Assembly: GCF_001723175.1 (NCBI RefSeq)
Contig: NC_064654.1
Coordinates: 3,658,001 to 3,722,000 of the forward strand
Length of the DNA stretch: 64,000 nt
Direction: 5' to 3'
Origin: Penicillium oxalicum
Lineage: Eukaryota; Ascomycota; Eurotiomycetes; Eurotiales; Aspergillaceae
Shown in pieces: positions 1 through 11,900 of this stretch. How positions within the stretch are numbered: the stretch's first letter is position 1; the number at the start of each line of letters is the position of its first letter. The notes beneath the pieces are model-generated. The model was not told where the DNA came from and searched no databases. It saw only the letters and a list, made by a program, of their open reading frames with translations. The position numbers were made by a program, and so were the translations under genes.

Positions 1-179
1 AACATCATGCCTCTGCACCTCAAACGCCACAGCCCTACCTGAGACTTCCTGACTGAATAAGTTTACCAAAATTTGAACAAAGCCAAGATCTGTCGCTCGG
101 GATTCTCCTGATTCGCGCATGACCTCGGCCCGCTTGGATTGGGTCTTTGAACAGAGCCCGCCATGCTTTATCCGTCAGC

Positions 180-2113
180 ATGTCGGCCTCTTATGATTCG
201 GGAAATGAAATCACTAACGTGACGTGGATCACCGTGATTCTAGTGAGTCGTCTTCCCATCCCAGAAGCTGCTTGGTGTCGCGCGTGGAGATTGTGCAAAG
301 TGTTTTATCTAACCTCATCTCTTAGAGCGAACGAGATGCGGCTGGCCAGGTTCCTATTAATTTTGTAACCAATCCTGCAGTAGTGCTCTCACCAGCCTGC
401 TTCGGTAATGGCTTGTATGCTACCCAAGAGGCTGCGAGTTGCATGTCAAATCTTCTTGCAGTGGGCTACAGACGTTTCATCTTGGACCTGTACTGGTCGG
501 TCTCTCGAAGAAAGTGGACATTTTGTCCCGCAGAAATTCCGGACGCAGACAACATTGTAGCATCATCGACACAGCTGTCAACCGCAACTGCAGACATGAC
601 CAGTTCATCTGTCACGACTACCACTGGGACTGGCCCGACCACAGTCAGCCCAGATATGGCCGCGGCGACTTTGGTGGGTTATGAGGATGCCCAGGGCGAA
701 ACCATTCTTGAGCTGGGGCCCTACAGATGCTCAAAGAATCTCGACCTGGACACTCTGTCCGACATCTTCCGTGGCTACTTTCAAGACACAAAGTCTCGAC
801 TTTTGGTTTCTACGAACTACTTGATTTTGAATTTACACGCTGCCACTCGAGAAACTGGGCAAGCGAGCCCAGCTCGGCCACTTGCATCCAAGGATCTGCC
901 CTCATCCGAGTTCGAACGACCCGGCTCGACCTTGAATGAGGCTTTGGGAAGCTATCTATACACCCTCCCCGAGCTTTTGAATGACCGAAGCAATCTAAAA
1001 GACTCCTGGTTTCATGTGGATGAGAAACATAGGCCGGTCATGGAATACTACACCGTTCACACGGATAAAGCCGGAATCCAGAGCACGCCGGATGGATGGC
1101 CATCGTCAAATTATGTTCAGCTAGCCAAGACTAGCCGACTCCTCGTTGGATACGGTTCAATCGACCCGGTCCTTGCGGCCTTTGACTATTCTTTGGATGA
1201 GGAGTACATCTTTCCCCCTGGGTATTTGACATCCACCATGGACCTCGCCCCTTCCTCGAAAGATAGCGTGTCCTCCGGTTGCTTTTTTCAGCCAGGTGCG
1301 ACGGAGATTGCTCAAGCCAATTCGTCATGGGCCTTTACCGCCAGTCTCCCTGTTACTTACAAGGGGTCTGTCAATGAGACTATGGGATCATTGTCGAACA
1401 TGGCCTCCGAGATGACTGGATGTGGACTATCCATTGTCCTCAATTCGACTCTTTTCAATCAAACTGCGGACATGAATTCTCTACACTACAGGAACGTCTC
1501 ATTGTCCTCTAGCTGGGCATGGGCAATTGGCGAACCAAACGGTGCAGCGACCGGTGGTGGCACGAGCGACCTCCCTCCCTTCGACCGTTGTGCAGTGATG
1601 GATGTATCGGCTCAGGGTCGCTGGCGTGCCATGAATTGTTCCCAACCACGTCGCGCCGCCTGTCGCGTCGGGAATGGCCCATTTTCATGGACCTTGTCAA
1701 ACGCCTCATCCGAATATGAGAATGCCTCGGACGCTTGCCCCCCTGAAACACACTTTGCCGTTCCCCGGACAAGCTTGGAAAACACCTATCTCTACGAGTA
1801 CCTGATCAACCAATCTAAAGATCTGATCGATCCCACGTCGCCAGATCCGAGTCGACGCGAGGTATTCCTCGATTTCAACTCTATCGATATTACTTCTTGT
1901 TGGGTCTCAGGGGGCCCCAAAGCCAAATGTCCCTATGGCTCTGATCCTCAACAGCTAGAGCATCGAACCGTGCTCGTTGCCGCAATTGCAGGTATTATCA
2001 TTGTCATCATCACTGCGTTGACGTTGTTCGTGAAGTGCAATGCGAATCGGCGTAATACACGTCGGCGAAAGCGTGCGATCGAAGGCTGGGAGTACGAAGG
2101 TGTGCCATCATGA
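180..2113 (+). CDS. mtc6: Mtc6-like (maintenance of telomere capping protein 6) single-pass membrane protein
   Basis: Two exons are inferred, 180-242 and 326-2113, with an 83 bp GTGAGT...TTAG intron, giving 616 aa. The join makes a continuous N-terminus in which exon 2 starts SERDAAGQVPINFV and runs into the SPACFGNG block, as I recall for the fungal Mtc6 family. The protein is a large extracytosolic domain with many N-x-S/T sites and cysteines, followed by one transmembrane helix at about residues 569-590 and a basic tail ending in GWEYEGVPS. The tail and the CWVSGGP block are the strongest family matches. In yeast MTC6 is known only from genetic interaction with telomere-capping mutants, so the molecular role is unknown. 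An in-frame ATG at 147 would add 11 residues; I chose 180 because it gives a short MSASYD start like that of relatives. It is convergent with the next gene. Confidence 0.85.
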
Positions 2114-2491
2114 CCTGTGCATCCCAGTTGCTGAGCAGGGCACAAATTTCTGCCAACTCCCTCTTCACCCCTTTCACAATGCATTCAATCAACTAATGCG
2201 AAAGCGCCGGCTCCTTTAACCGCCAGTCATTTGACGCCGCCAGAGGATCACGGCAAATGAGATCGATTGAAAGGATTTGATTTTGAACATTTCCAACACG
2301 GATGGGGCAGCCTATGGAAGAAACTAAGCTAATATTGACATCGTTCACGATGATCGGATCATGCCCTAATATGTACTGTAATAAGATCTGAAAAGAAGCT
2401 ACCCAAGGGGAGACAACAAAAAAACTCCGAACTCCCATCAATATCCAACATAGATAATCATTTCCTCCCAGAATCATGACTCGCAAGCGAA

Positions 2492-4783
2492 TTAAAGACC
2501 TGCGAAGCGCGCCCAGCCAGCAGCTCGTGCAGCCTCTGGCTTTTGGGTTGCACTTTGGTCTTGGTTCATAGATTCGTCAATCATGTTCAGACTGCGACCT
2601 TCTTCGGCCACTTTTCCACTCACGTCACGACGCCGGCCAACGCCCAGACCAGCGATGTAACTGCCGTAGGAAGAAATGGGGCCTCCAGCGGTGTTGGCCA
2701 TGGTTGGTCGCCCAGTATCGGCGCCCGAATTGCTCACAACACGGCCTTTTCGGTCCCCTTCCGACAGGGTCGGGGACTTTCCGTGTCCTTCGTCTCCGCT
2801 GTCGTCTTTCTTCAAGGATTGGTAGGCGGTCGCCTTCTTGCTGCGCGACTTCTTGACCAGTTTGGTGGGCTTTCGAGTCAGTTCTTCTTCCTGACTGCTT
2901 ACATGCCGAGACATATCCAGACCAGGTTTTCCATCCTCGTTGAGGCTACCATAGAATCGAGGCTGAGCAGATGGGGAGCGTGGCGAGCGAGGCGAGTCCT
3001 GGGGGTTTGTGATCGGCGTTGCTTGGGTCTGATTTGACACGTCCGCGTTGTCAGCCAATGTGCCCCGGCGGACAGGATCTGTGTTTTCAACATTGTCTCT
3101 TAGAATAGGCTGAGGAGTCGGGGGATTGAGCATGAGTGGATTGAAAGGAAGGCTACGGGGATTTTCATCCCTTTGGTGATTGTCATGGTCATGGTCATAT
3201 TCTTCCGGGTCAGGGAAAATGTTGAATTGCCGGTCGCCGAGATCGCGCTCACGCCTCTCGTCCTCGTCCTCAGTCCCATAGTGCTCACGTGTGGCCAGCG
3301 ATGCGTACTCGCCACGCGTGTCTTCTGGGATGGCGGTGCCGACATTGGGAGTCTTTTGTCCATACACGAACCAGTCACGGAGACCATTCCCAGCTTTGGA
3401 GGTCGTAGTTGAGATGGTACGCTGGCTGTAGACAGAGGAGGATTGCCGGACATCGGCTTCCGCGTCGTGATTGATTTCTTCGCTCGGGTAGGAATCGTCT
3501 TGAGGATAGACGATCCAGTTACCGGATACTGGGCTAACCGAATTCGATCGCTCTGCAGTTCGAGACGCTAGACGACGATTATGGGTTGCAGCATCGACGA
3601 TTTCCGGTGATCCCATGGCCACGTGGTGATACTCCGGAGCATTTCGAGTTTCTGAGATGATATCATAGGGCTGGTTGGCAGGATGTTGGAATGACATTTC
3701 CGGACTCAATGGCTCCATGTGGGACATGCGATGGCTTTGCACAGATATCACCGACTGACGCTTTGCCTTCATGACATCCACAGAGTCGCGATTTGAATGA
3801 CTCGCCAGAGAGTCTCCCCGAGTGTGCATGAAGGGCATCGAACGAGGTGGGCCAATGAGAGGATCCTCGAGACTGGAATTGTAGGTAGAGGCGCTGAGAT
3901 GCTTTTCTTGAATTTCAAGTTCTTTACGGTTCTTGCGTGGACGTGCGGTGAGGTTATCTTCCAGTGGGTTCATGTCGGGGGGTAACTGTGAGATCTTGCG
4001 GAACATAACGGCCAAGTAGATTGAGAGCGACAGCGAGATAAGATGCAAGCCGCCGTTGGCAATGGCACAAATGAATGTGGCTTCCGCAAGCTTCACGGTC
4101 AAAGTGCTGTCTTTAAATAGTGTACTCCATTGGTATGTATGAGTGATCCATTCACCATGGGCCATGTACGCCGTGAACACGTAAAATGGAACCAGGCCTG
4201 CATCCAGAGTGGAAGAGAATACAGCGTAGCTTGCTTGCGAGGCTGGAGGGCGGTTGACGGGAGAGCGGCAAAGGTGGTAAACTGCATAGAGTGTATGCAG
4301 GATTGCAACACCGGGCTATAATCTCGTCAGTATCAACCCGGGATCTTGTGACGGGTCATAATGCGTACTGCGACTCGAAGGATCCAGATGATTGTTGCGG
4401 CGACGTTGGTCATCACAATTGAGCAGAAGAGAGAACCCAGAGCTCCGAGAAGAGTAATGATTCTCAGGGCTAACTGCACTCTTCGGGTGTACACGATTGC
4501 GTTCTTCGTGCGAGGACTCATTGGGGTCCATGTTGAATTTAGTTCAGGGCTTCCCCACTACAGATGTGATTAGCTTGGTATGCTGCGACACAAATCTCGA
4601 CCAGATTCATCGTACTGAGTCAGGGTGTCGATTGATGTTGACCAGAGGACCCTTGGGGGTTTTCCTTGGTGGTGGAGGGTTGCGGCTCGCCTCTGTCACA
4701 GCCTTGGGATTGAAATCGGTTGGACCGTAGAAGCTGTAGGTAGCTGGACGGTCATAAATGAATGGCGGTTCCGATCTACCCAT
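2492..4783 (-). CDS. Fungal four-transmembrane protein with long disordered cytosolic tail, function unknown
   Basis: Three exons on the minus strand are inferred: 4783-4616, 4557-4369 and 4315-2492. Both introns (58 and 53 bp) are phase 0, and the product is 726 aa. The N-terminus is Pro-rich. Four hydrophobic segments follow at about residues 83-105, 108-135, 147-169 and 196-225. The remaining 500 residues are polar, rich in Ser/Pro/Asp/Arg, with many potential phosphorylation sites and a basic KKSRSKK-like patch. I recognise this as a conserved Eurotiomycete membrane protein but cannot assign a named family or function. The introns were placed because the spliced frame joins the HPDS and WGSPELN segments, and then RVA and PGVAILH, without a stop. 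It is transcribed divergently from the ferredoxin reductase gene, with about 350 bp between the start codons. Confidence 0.8.
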
Positions 4784-4982
4784 GGTAGCGACTAGAGGCT
4801 CCCGTGGCAGCCACGCGAGACGTGGAGTACGGGTAGTGGAATTTGGGTAATGAAAAAGGAATGTGGGTGAGAAATGAAGGAACCAGAGTTCGATCTGACG
4901 ATGACGAGCCCCAGCAAGAAGTGGAGAGATGCCTAGATCAACAAGATAGTTGGCCTGGCAACCGCTATCATATCTATGATGT

Positions 4983-4988
4983 CACGTG
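4983..4988. promoter_or_regulatory. CACGTG E-box in the shared promoter of the four-TM protein and ferredoxin reductase genes
   Basis: A perfect TCACGTG element lies in the 348 bp between the two divergent start codons, 144 bp before the reductase ATG. This is the classic core bound by bHLH factors of the Cbf1 type. Binding here is inference; a six-base palindrome also occurs by chance. Confidence 0.35.
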
Positions 4989-5131
4989 CAGGTACGGCAT
5001 CAGATAAGCCCTACCGCGATAACGCAGTAGTAAAGATCAGAAGGCGTTCCTTTCTGATCAAGTTGTCGATCATATTCATACGTGACTGCAGGGGCTGGGT
5101 CTTGGCTCCTCTGTGTGTATAACCCAGCAGC

Positions 5132-6878
5132 ATGCTCAAACAAGTTTCTATTTGTGCGGGCTTTACGAGAAATCTAGGGCCATCGCACGGGCTTCCACCG
5201 AGGTTCAAGCCAGTAGTCTCATCAGTCGCCGGATTCCGCCGTTTGAGCAGTCATGCGGCTCAGCCCAACCGGCCATATCGCGTTGCAGTTGTGGGGTCTG
5301 GCCCTGCTGGATTCTATGCAGCATCGCGGCTGCTGAGCAAAAACCAGGATACCTACGTGGACATGTTCGAGAAGCTCCCAGTTCCATTCGGATTGGCTCG
5401 ATACGGCGTGGCCCCGGACCATCCCGAAGTAAAGGTGCGTGAATGGTTTGTGCGGGCTGCTTGAAGATCATGTCCGACCCACCGGTGAACCTCATTCTTG
5501 CCGGGTTCTGGAAGCTCATTCAACCTTTCAAGAATTGCGAGGACAAATTTGAAGAAGTCGCGCTCTCGCCCCGCTTTAACTTTGTCGGAAATATTGATCT
5601 CGGCAACGATCTCCCTCTCGCAGCCTTGAAGCCCCACTACGATGCCATTCTTTTCGCATATGGTGCCTCTCAAGACAGAGAGCTGGGGATTCCTGGAGAG
5701 AATGTCCACCGGAGCGTTTATTCGGCCCGATCGTTTGTTGGGTGGTACAATGGACTGCCGGAGCATCGTGATCTCGAGCCCAACCTGACGAGTGGCGAGG
5801 ATGCGGTCATCGTGGGCCAAGGCAATGTCGCTTTAGACGTGGCTCGGATCTTGCTTTCGGGTGTAGATGCTCTGAAACATACCGATATTACGGACTATGC
5901 TTTGGAGACGCTCTCGAAAAGCCGAATCCGGCGTGTGCGTGTCGTTGGTCGTCGGGGGCCTCTGCAGGTAAATTCTTCCAGGCTGAAAGACCACGGGAAA
6001 TCTCTTATCTCATTCTTCTCTAGGCTTCATTTACTATCAAAGAAATCCGCGAGCTCCTTCAACTCCCCAATGTTGCTTTCGACCCCATCTCAAATGATGT
6101 GTTTCCTCCCGATGAGGTTGTCGCTGGACTACCCCGGGCTCAGAAGCGACTTATGCAACTTCTTGCCAAAGGCTCAATCAATGATCCTTCCACGGCTACT
6201 AAATCTTGGTCGTTGGATTTCCTGCTCTCTCCCGACTCTCTTCACTACTCGCCCACGGACCCGTCCCATCTGACGCATGCCATGTTCGCGCGCAACGAAC
6301 TTGACCCAGCCGATCCTTACAGTCCAAGCTCTAAAGTGACCGCCCAAATATTACCCAATGGTGAGCGAGCCATGGTCGATTTGCAATCGAGCGTATTCTT
6401 CCGAAGTGTGGGCTACAAGTCTCTTGCGTTGCCCGGCATGCAAGATCTGGGAATCGAATTTGATGCTCGGCGAGGAGTCATTCCCAACGATGGGCTCGGT
6501 CGAGTGATAAGTCCCTCAGGTATGGGGTCTCTTCAAGACTTGCCCGACGGCTCCATGATCGCCCTTCTGCCCGGCCTTTACTGTGCCGGGTGGGTTAAGC
6601 GGGGGCCGACCGGTGTGATTGCCTCCACCATGGCCGATGCTTTTACAACGGCAGATTCTGTACTTCACGATTTGACGAGCGAGCAGATCGATCGATCTGG
6701 AAACACTGGCCTTGGATGGGAGGGACTTGAACCTGAGGCGGTCCAGCGAGGTCTACGAACCACCTCGTGGCAAGACTGGCAACGCATCGACGCCGCCGAA
6801 CGGCAGCGAGGACAAGAGCGCGGTAAGATCCGCGAGAAGTTTGGACGTGTCGAAGAAATGCTCGCGGTGCTTGAGTGA
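5132..6878 (+). CDS. arh1: Mitochondrial NADPH:adrenodoxin (ferredoxin) oxidoreductase, Arh1/FdxR type
   Basis: Three exons, 5132-5434, 5533-5967 and 6024-6878, give 530 aa. The enzyme passes electrons from NADPH through FAD to mitochondrial ferredoxin, which feeds Fe-S cluster assembly and heme A/ubiquinone steps in the matrix. The first 45 or so residues are Arg/Ser/Leu-rich and look like a mitochondrial presequence. The FAD-binding GSGPAG motif lies at about residues 55-60, followed by KLPVPFGLARYGVAPDHP, which is diagnostic of the family. The NADP-binding VGQGNVALD motif lies at about 195-203. The C-terminal GWVKRGPTGVI block is also diagnostic. Intron 1 (98 bp, GTGCGT donor) and intron 2 (56 bp) both fall where the family sequence is continuous across the join (PEVK to NCEDKF; GPLQ to ASFTIKEIREL). 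Length is normal for fungal members. Confidence 0.95.
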
Positions 6879-7089
6879 CCATGTGAATCATAGAATGTGT
6901 ATTATAATTCATATCAGGTGTTATGTACTAGTAAACAACGTATCCTCAACAGCCGGTTGGACAATCTGTTTCATCCCTCCAGGTCCCGAGACTCGGACCC
7001 CGGCCATATCACATCATCTCATCTTTGCAATTGAGAAAATCAAAGAATCAATATAATCAAGACCCTCCCCCTGTCCCTCCAGCGGGCTC

Positions 7090-7533
7090 TCATGCACATT
7101 GGGCAGCATTTACTTCAGTCCAGGTGACTTGAACCCGACCCAGCTGTTCGGCCTGTCCATCCGTAAGATCATTCATCGCCTGAAGACCAATGTTGAAGCC
7201 CGCAGGCGCAGTGTCAATAGCCAAGACCGTAATGGATTTATCCACACCGTTGCCCGTGAAGTGCAGCTCGTAGCATTTTCCACAATTGGGACTACCGGTG
7301 CCTGCGATGGTGAGGGCACCACCGATATGGGGGAAACCCGGCAAGTTGCCGAAAGTGGGATACTTTCGACTCAGCACACTGCCACAGGCTGCGATATTCA
7401 GAGACGAGCCGGCGTTGTCGTAGACGGGATCGTATGAGACGGAAGCGGAGCTGCTTCTGATAGGCGTGATTGCTGCCGTGACGATGTTGAAAGAAGCCAG
7501 GGCGAGGGAGAGAGTGGCGAGGAGAGAATTCAT
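7090..7533 (-). CDS. Secreted cerato-platanin family protein (Aspf13/Snodprot1-like)
   Basis: An uninterrupted 147 aa frame. An N-terminal hydrophobic signal peptide (about residues 1-20) is followed by the small cerato-platanin domain with the SVSYDPVYDN start, the family's four cysteines (AACGS, PNCGKC, AAQCA) and the typical C-terminal VTWTEVNAAQCA. Known members are abundant secreted or cell-wall proteins with an expansin-like double-psi beta-barrel that bind chitin oligomers. Some are elicitors in plants and some are allergens. There is no sign of truncation. A TATATAAT element sits about 165 bp upstream on the same strand. No neighbouring gene suggests a specialised pathway. Confidence 0.95.
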   Translation of the reverse strand: MNSLLATLSLALASFNIVTAAITPIRSSSASVSYDPVYDNAGSSLNIAACGSVLSRKYPTFGNLPGFPHIGGALTIAGTGSPNCGKCYELHFTGNGVDKSITVLAIDTAPAGFNIGLQAMNDLTDGQAEQLGRVQVTWTEVNAAQCA

Positions 7534-7697
7534 GATGAGATAGATAGTAGAATGGAAGGAATCGATTTGTGGATGAGTGGATGAGACTAATCAAGTATGT
7601 ATCGGTCACAGTAGCGTGCAACTAGAGTTGGGACAGAAATTGAGATTTCGCTGATGATGAGTGGTTTCGGATTGAGGAAGTGCGATGACCAGGTCAA

Positions 7698-7705
7698 ATT
7701 ATATA
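7698..7705 (-). promoter_or_regulatory. TATA box upstream of the cerato-platanin gene
   Basis: TATATAAT reads on the minus strand 165 bp before the start codon, which implies a leader of roughly 130 nt. A strong TATA element fits a highly expressed secreted-protein gene. The transcription start was not verified. Confidence 0.45.
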
Positions 7706-8082
7706 GTTCGGTTGGATATAGAAGTGGAACTGACGGGATGAGTCAAGGTGTCGAGGTCATTTTATAGTAATGTCGTAGGGCTCATTTTCCCCATGAGTAT
7801 TCCATCATTGATCTTGAATTGAATTTGACCCGCCTCCTTGCTAGATCATTCAGAGGGGTGCTAACACCGGACCGGCAACAGGCTACAGCCCTCCACAGGT
7901 GTCAGGGTGCTCGTCTGAGACAAGGCCACGCTGCAGCAAAAGTAGGTTCGACGATGACGAGACTTCCAAGAATGTGAAAGACCATGAAGTATCACCGTGC
8001 CGTTTACTCAACTCTATGGACGTTTGTGTACAGTGACTGTATACGCTACATACACGTGTACATGGTATCCACCCATCCACAT

Positions 8083-8100
8083 ACACACACACACACACAC
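8083..8100. repeat. (AC)9 microsatellite
   Basis: Nine uninterrupted AC dinucleotides lie in intergenic DNA. This is a simple-sequence repeat likely to vary in length between strains. Confidence 0.95.
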
Positions 8101-8829
8101 GAGATTCAATGCAAGTCTTAGACATCCGCCAGGTATGGAACTGTCATCTGACACTCACACCTGAGCAGCTGATTCAGTTGAAAGTATGGCCGGAAATGGG
8201 CGGTCGCATATGCAAACCGGAAATAGGCCTCCCATGCCAAAGGCAAGAATGCGAGCATTGCCTGTTGTGTGCCACTGGGAGGAATCGGACCGAGTCTGAG
8301 ACAGGTTGACGTCTGGGGTCTTGGCTATGGAGAAGTCACCTATTGCAACATCATAGCATGGGGGAAGGGGGGCTGATTGCCCGTTGATCATGAACAGATC
8401 TATTATCTAAGATGGTTTAGCTCGATGCAATCCTATGCAACTCATGTAGCTCTGATATCAATGTCACGGATGGGATGTCTCAGTGTCTGCCGATGATTTT
8501 CTACCAGCCTACTACTAGACGGGTTCTTGAGTGACCAGGCGGAGGAAGAGACTCCCGGGGCGGTGTGATATAGTTTGGATGGACGGTGGACGTGTCTTGA
8601 ACTTGTCGCACCGAGAGCGAGGTGACATCCTCACAGCCCTTGTGAGGAATGCCGGCTGTCAGCCAGGTGTTGCAGAATGTGAGTCCTGCGGTGAAACTTC
8701 AGACAAGGCCAAGAAAAAACAAAACAAACATAGGAGCACGCTCTGTCCCTCATCCATCCCCAATCAAGTTCATATGGGTGAGGATATGGGATTTATTGCG
8801 GGACATGGCGCTGCGATGGGCCAAAAGAA

Positions 8830-8903
8830 CGTCCCCGGGAAGGCTCGAACTTCCAACCTCCTGATTAACAGTCAGACGCGCTAGCCGATTGCGCCACGGA
8901 GAC
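8830..8903 (-). tRNA. tRNA-Asn (anticodon GTT), no intron
   Basis: The minus strand folds as a cloverleaf. The acceptor arm GTCTCCG pairs with CGGGGAC (one T-G pair) and is followed by discriminator G at 8830. The D arm contains GGCTAGCG. The anticodon loop is CTGTTAA, giving anticodon GTT. The T arm is GGAAGTTCGAGCCTTCC, with a perfect stem. A TTTT run follows about 3 nt after the 3' end, as expected for RNA polymerase III termination. The A box (TGGCGCAATCGG) and B box (GTTCGAGCC) are internal. An open frame of about 350 nt on the other strand crosses this gene and is spurious. Confidence 0.95.
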
Positions 8904-11900
8904 GTGCTTGTATGAGAGGGAGACTCTAATTACAAAATATAAAGCAATTCTGTCAAATTAAAGCATTGTCTACGTATAGAGGTCCGCAATCCTCCTGTGC
9001 AGCGGTAGCAACCTAGCGCGGGCAAGCAGACTGTCTTTCGTTGTTCAATCGATTTATTGCCGACCGGATTCATGGAACATTTCCGCTTCAATCCAGCACA
9101 TACCTCACTATGTGATTGGAGAGATGAGTTCCGTTACTCCCAACCTCACCCGCACATTTTGGTGAGGTTGAGATAGGTATCGTGCAATGATTCATAGGGA
9201 TAGACCCGCGGTGGATGGGTGCCCTCTATATGTTTTGGACCTACTGGAGATTATATATCAGTTGTCTTGACATACCACCGACTTATAAGGGGACCGTGGG
9301 GAATTGTCATCGAGACATGGTAGATTTGAGTGGAGTGGAAAGTGCTAGGTATTGGCACAACTGAAGATCTGATGGCGGTTCTCCCGATATAGGTACCCCC
9401 TCCATACTCACCAGGGGGTCAGGGCCACTCCACACGTTCCATTCAGGTAGGTGGAAGCCTGTGTAGGTACTTTGTCCACATCAATGATGGACCTCATAGT
9501 TTGACCTTGCCGGCTACCAACGATCGATGGGAGGTCATCATTTTTACTTTCGAGTTCCATCTCGTCCAGTAAATATATCCGCACCACGTTCGTCCCCACT
9601 CGACATCAAACAGCTCGAAAAGCTTGGTGAGTGGCGGCCCTCGGGTCGTGGGATGGGCCCAGCTGCCTGTCAAGCGACCAGGTCGCCATTGGTATGACCA
9701 GGCAATATGGGTGATCCAATGGATGGTCTCTACATGTCCAGACGAGAGGAAGGGCCCACGTCGACCCGAGGCCTCACATTTCAAATAATCTCCAGTATGG
9801 ATGCACCCGTCTTGTATTCTTGCATGCATGCCTTTCATGTAAGCTCCCAGCGTGCGGGCCGGGATATGATTCAGACTGATATTGAGTCAGAGTCAGATCA
9901 GAGCACATTCCATCATTCCCACCTCCTGACTTACAAAGCCCACACTGATGGAGATGCAAAACATAAGAGTTGTCGCTCGGAGTCCCAGGCAGCAGGCAAT
10001 GGCTGGCGCAAGTGATGCGTCAAAGCTCTCACTGAGCTTGTCCTGGACTTCTCGATCCTCTACGAGACAGCGCCCGGCTAATCGCCATCTGTGGGTGCCG
10101 AAGTTTACCCAAAATGCTCTCAGGGCTCTCTGCCTGACAGGTGGAGTAATTCTCGCCCCCGCCACGCACACGCATACACGCATACACATGAGCCTCGAGT
10201 CTCGACTCTCGTTGACTGCTCGAGTGACCTACAGGCCCAATTGACCCCAAATGGAAAGTCCGCATCGAACCGGCGATTAGGGGCACTGGGTCACCCAAAG
10301 ACTCACTATTCCACGCCCGTGTGCCCTATGTCCTCCACCGTGCAGATCTCATCAGCGAAAGCTCAGGACCCTATCATGTACGCAAGTTCAGTCCTTCGGT
10401 TGATGGGACCGAGCCGACTTTCCTCTAGGTGCCATTCATCGCAACCCAAGGACAAGTCGGGGCGCCTTCAATGGAGGGAAAGAGGAGAGACAGAAGAGAG
10501 GGAACGAACAGCCCGTCTGGGGGAAGATCAAAGCTTATGGCGAGAGGCGTCATCTGACATCCAAAGTCTAAAAGATACCGACACGGAGAGTGTCCACGCC
10601 CAAGAAAGGGCTGAACTACCATCTGTTCCAATTGCCTGTGAATCTCTTCCATCCTCGGCCAGGCGGTCCCGACCCCTGAGGTCACGGGCGCGTCCCGAAA
10701 AGTTGCTTGATTCCGGTGGTTCACTTCTCTCACTTCCCCTCTATCCCAGATATGCTTATCCGCGCCCGACTGAGGACTCTTTCCCTGCTGTGCGGGAGGA
10801 AGGGGAGCCAAATATTGAGGAGCCATCTCGCAGAGATTTGCAGGATCGTTACATTGGCGTGGTGCGCCAGAGTTCCATCCAATCCGATCGCTGATTGGAT
10901 CGCAATTGCTTTGCTTCAGCCGCGCCGACCTGAGCGGACCACCCCAAGAGTTCGGACGCTCGGTCTCCTGAATCGTGAGATTCGGTGATCTCGACCGTCA
11001 CGCCCGATGGAAAGGGGGATTCGACCACTGAGCCTATACGATGGAAATTTCAATTCCACCGGACCAAGCACCTCGAGAATCTAGATCTAGATAATGAACA
11101 CCGGCCATGCTCTCGAGTTGACATTTTGAGTCACATGGTAAACGACTGCAGGTCACTTTGAGTCTACCATGGCATGTAGTGGACAACTATCTGCTCCATG
11201 ATCTTCAGTTCACCACATCTAATTACATGCCATATGGTGTACTGAATCACTGAAAGTGTTCACACCCCGTCGAAGGCTGCGGCTACTATTACCCATTTGG
11301 CCCATTCAGACGTCCATCTCCCCCCTCTCGTGGGTCGCAATACGAGGAGGAGATCCACCACGGCGTGTCCCAAGTTTGTGCCCCAGAAGAGGGCACCCAC
11401 TGTTTTCGGAATGTGGTTAGTCTATGGGCTCCAAGCGCCGGCAGAGGAATTCCAATTGACGATCACCACCATCTTTTTTAACACTCTACAGCACTGGATT
11501 GTACGCAAAGTACGAGACGTCCTCCATGCACGCGCACGCGACAGCTCTGTGCTCGCGATCTGCATGTCGCATTGAAGTCATCCCGCCCAACTTCCAAAGG
11601 GCCGTCGTGCAGGTGGACTGTGGATGTCGGCAAAACGCACTCGATCCTGCGCGACAGCTCCACTAGCAAGCCACACAATAACAACCCAGCAATCGCATGG
11701 TGCCCCAGGGTGAGCGGTGCACACAGTGGAGATTGAAGATTGGAAGCGGCTCGGCTTCGATATGTAGGGACTCAAAAAGGTTGCTTGTCGTCGAATTCTT
11801 CTTCGAGACTTCACCGGGAAGTTTGTCAAGCGGGGGCTACCCAACGGCCGATCATTCGATGGCGCAGGTAAAGCTTCCGGACCAGATTGGCCGGCGAAAC

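Larger units (their letters stand above)
7534..8829. other. Intergenic region between cerato-platanin and tRNA-Asn
   Basis: About 1.3 kb with no convincing gene. It holds the cerato-platanin promoter, an ACACGTGT palindrome near 8053 and the CA microsatellite at 8083-8100. Open frames here are short, overlap in several frames and carry no recognisable domain. Confidence 0.6.

Noticed and set aside
8531..8884. Open frame of 117 codons on the plus strand
   Set aside because: It runs across the tRNA-Asn gene on the other strand and has no domain.
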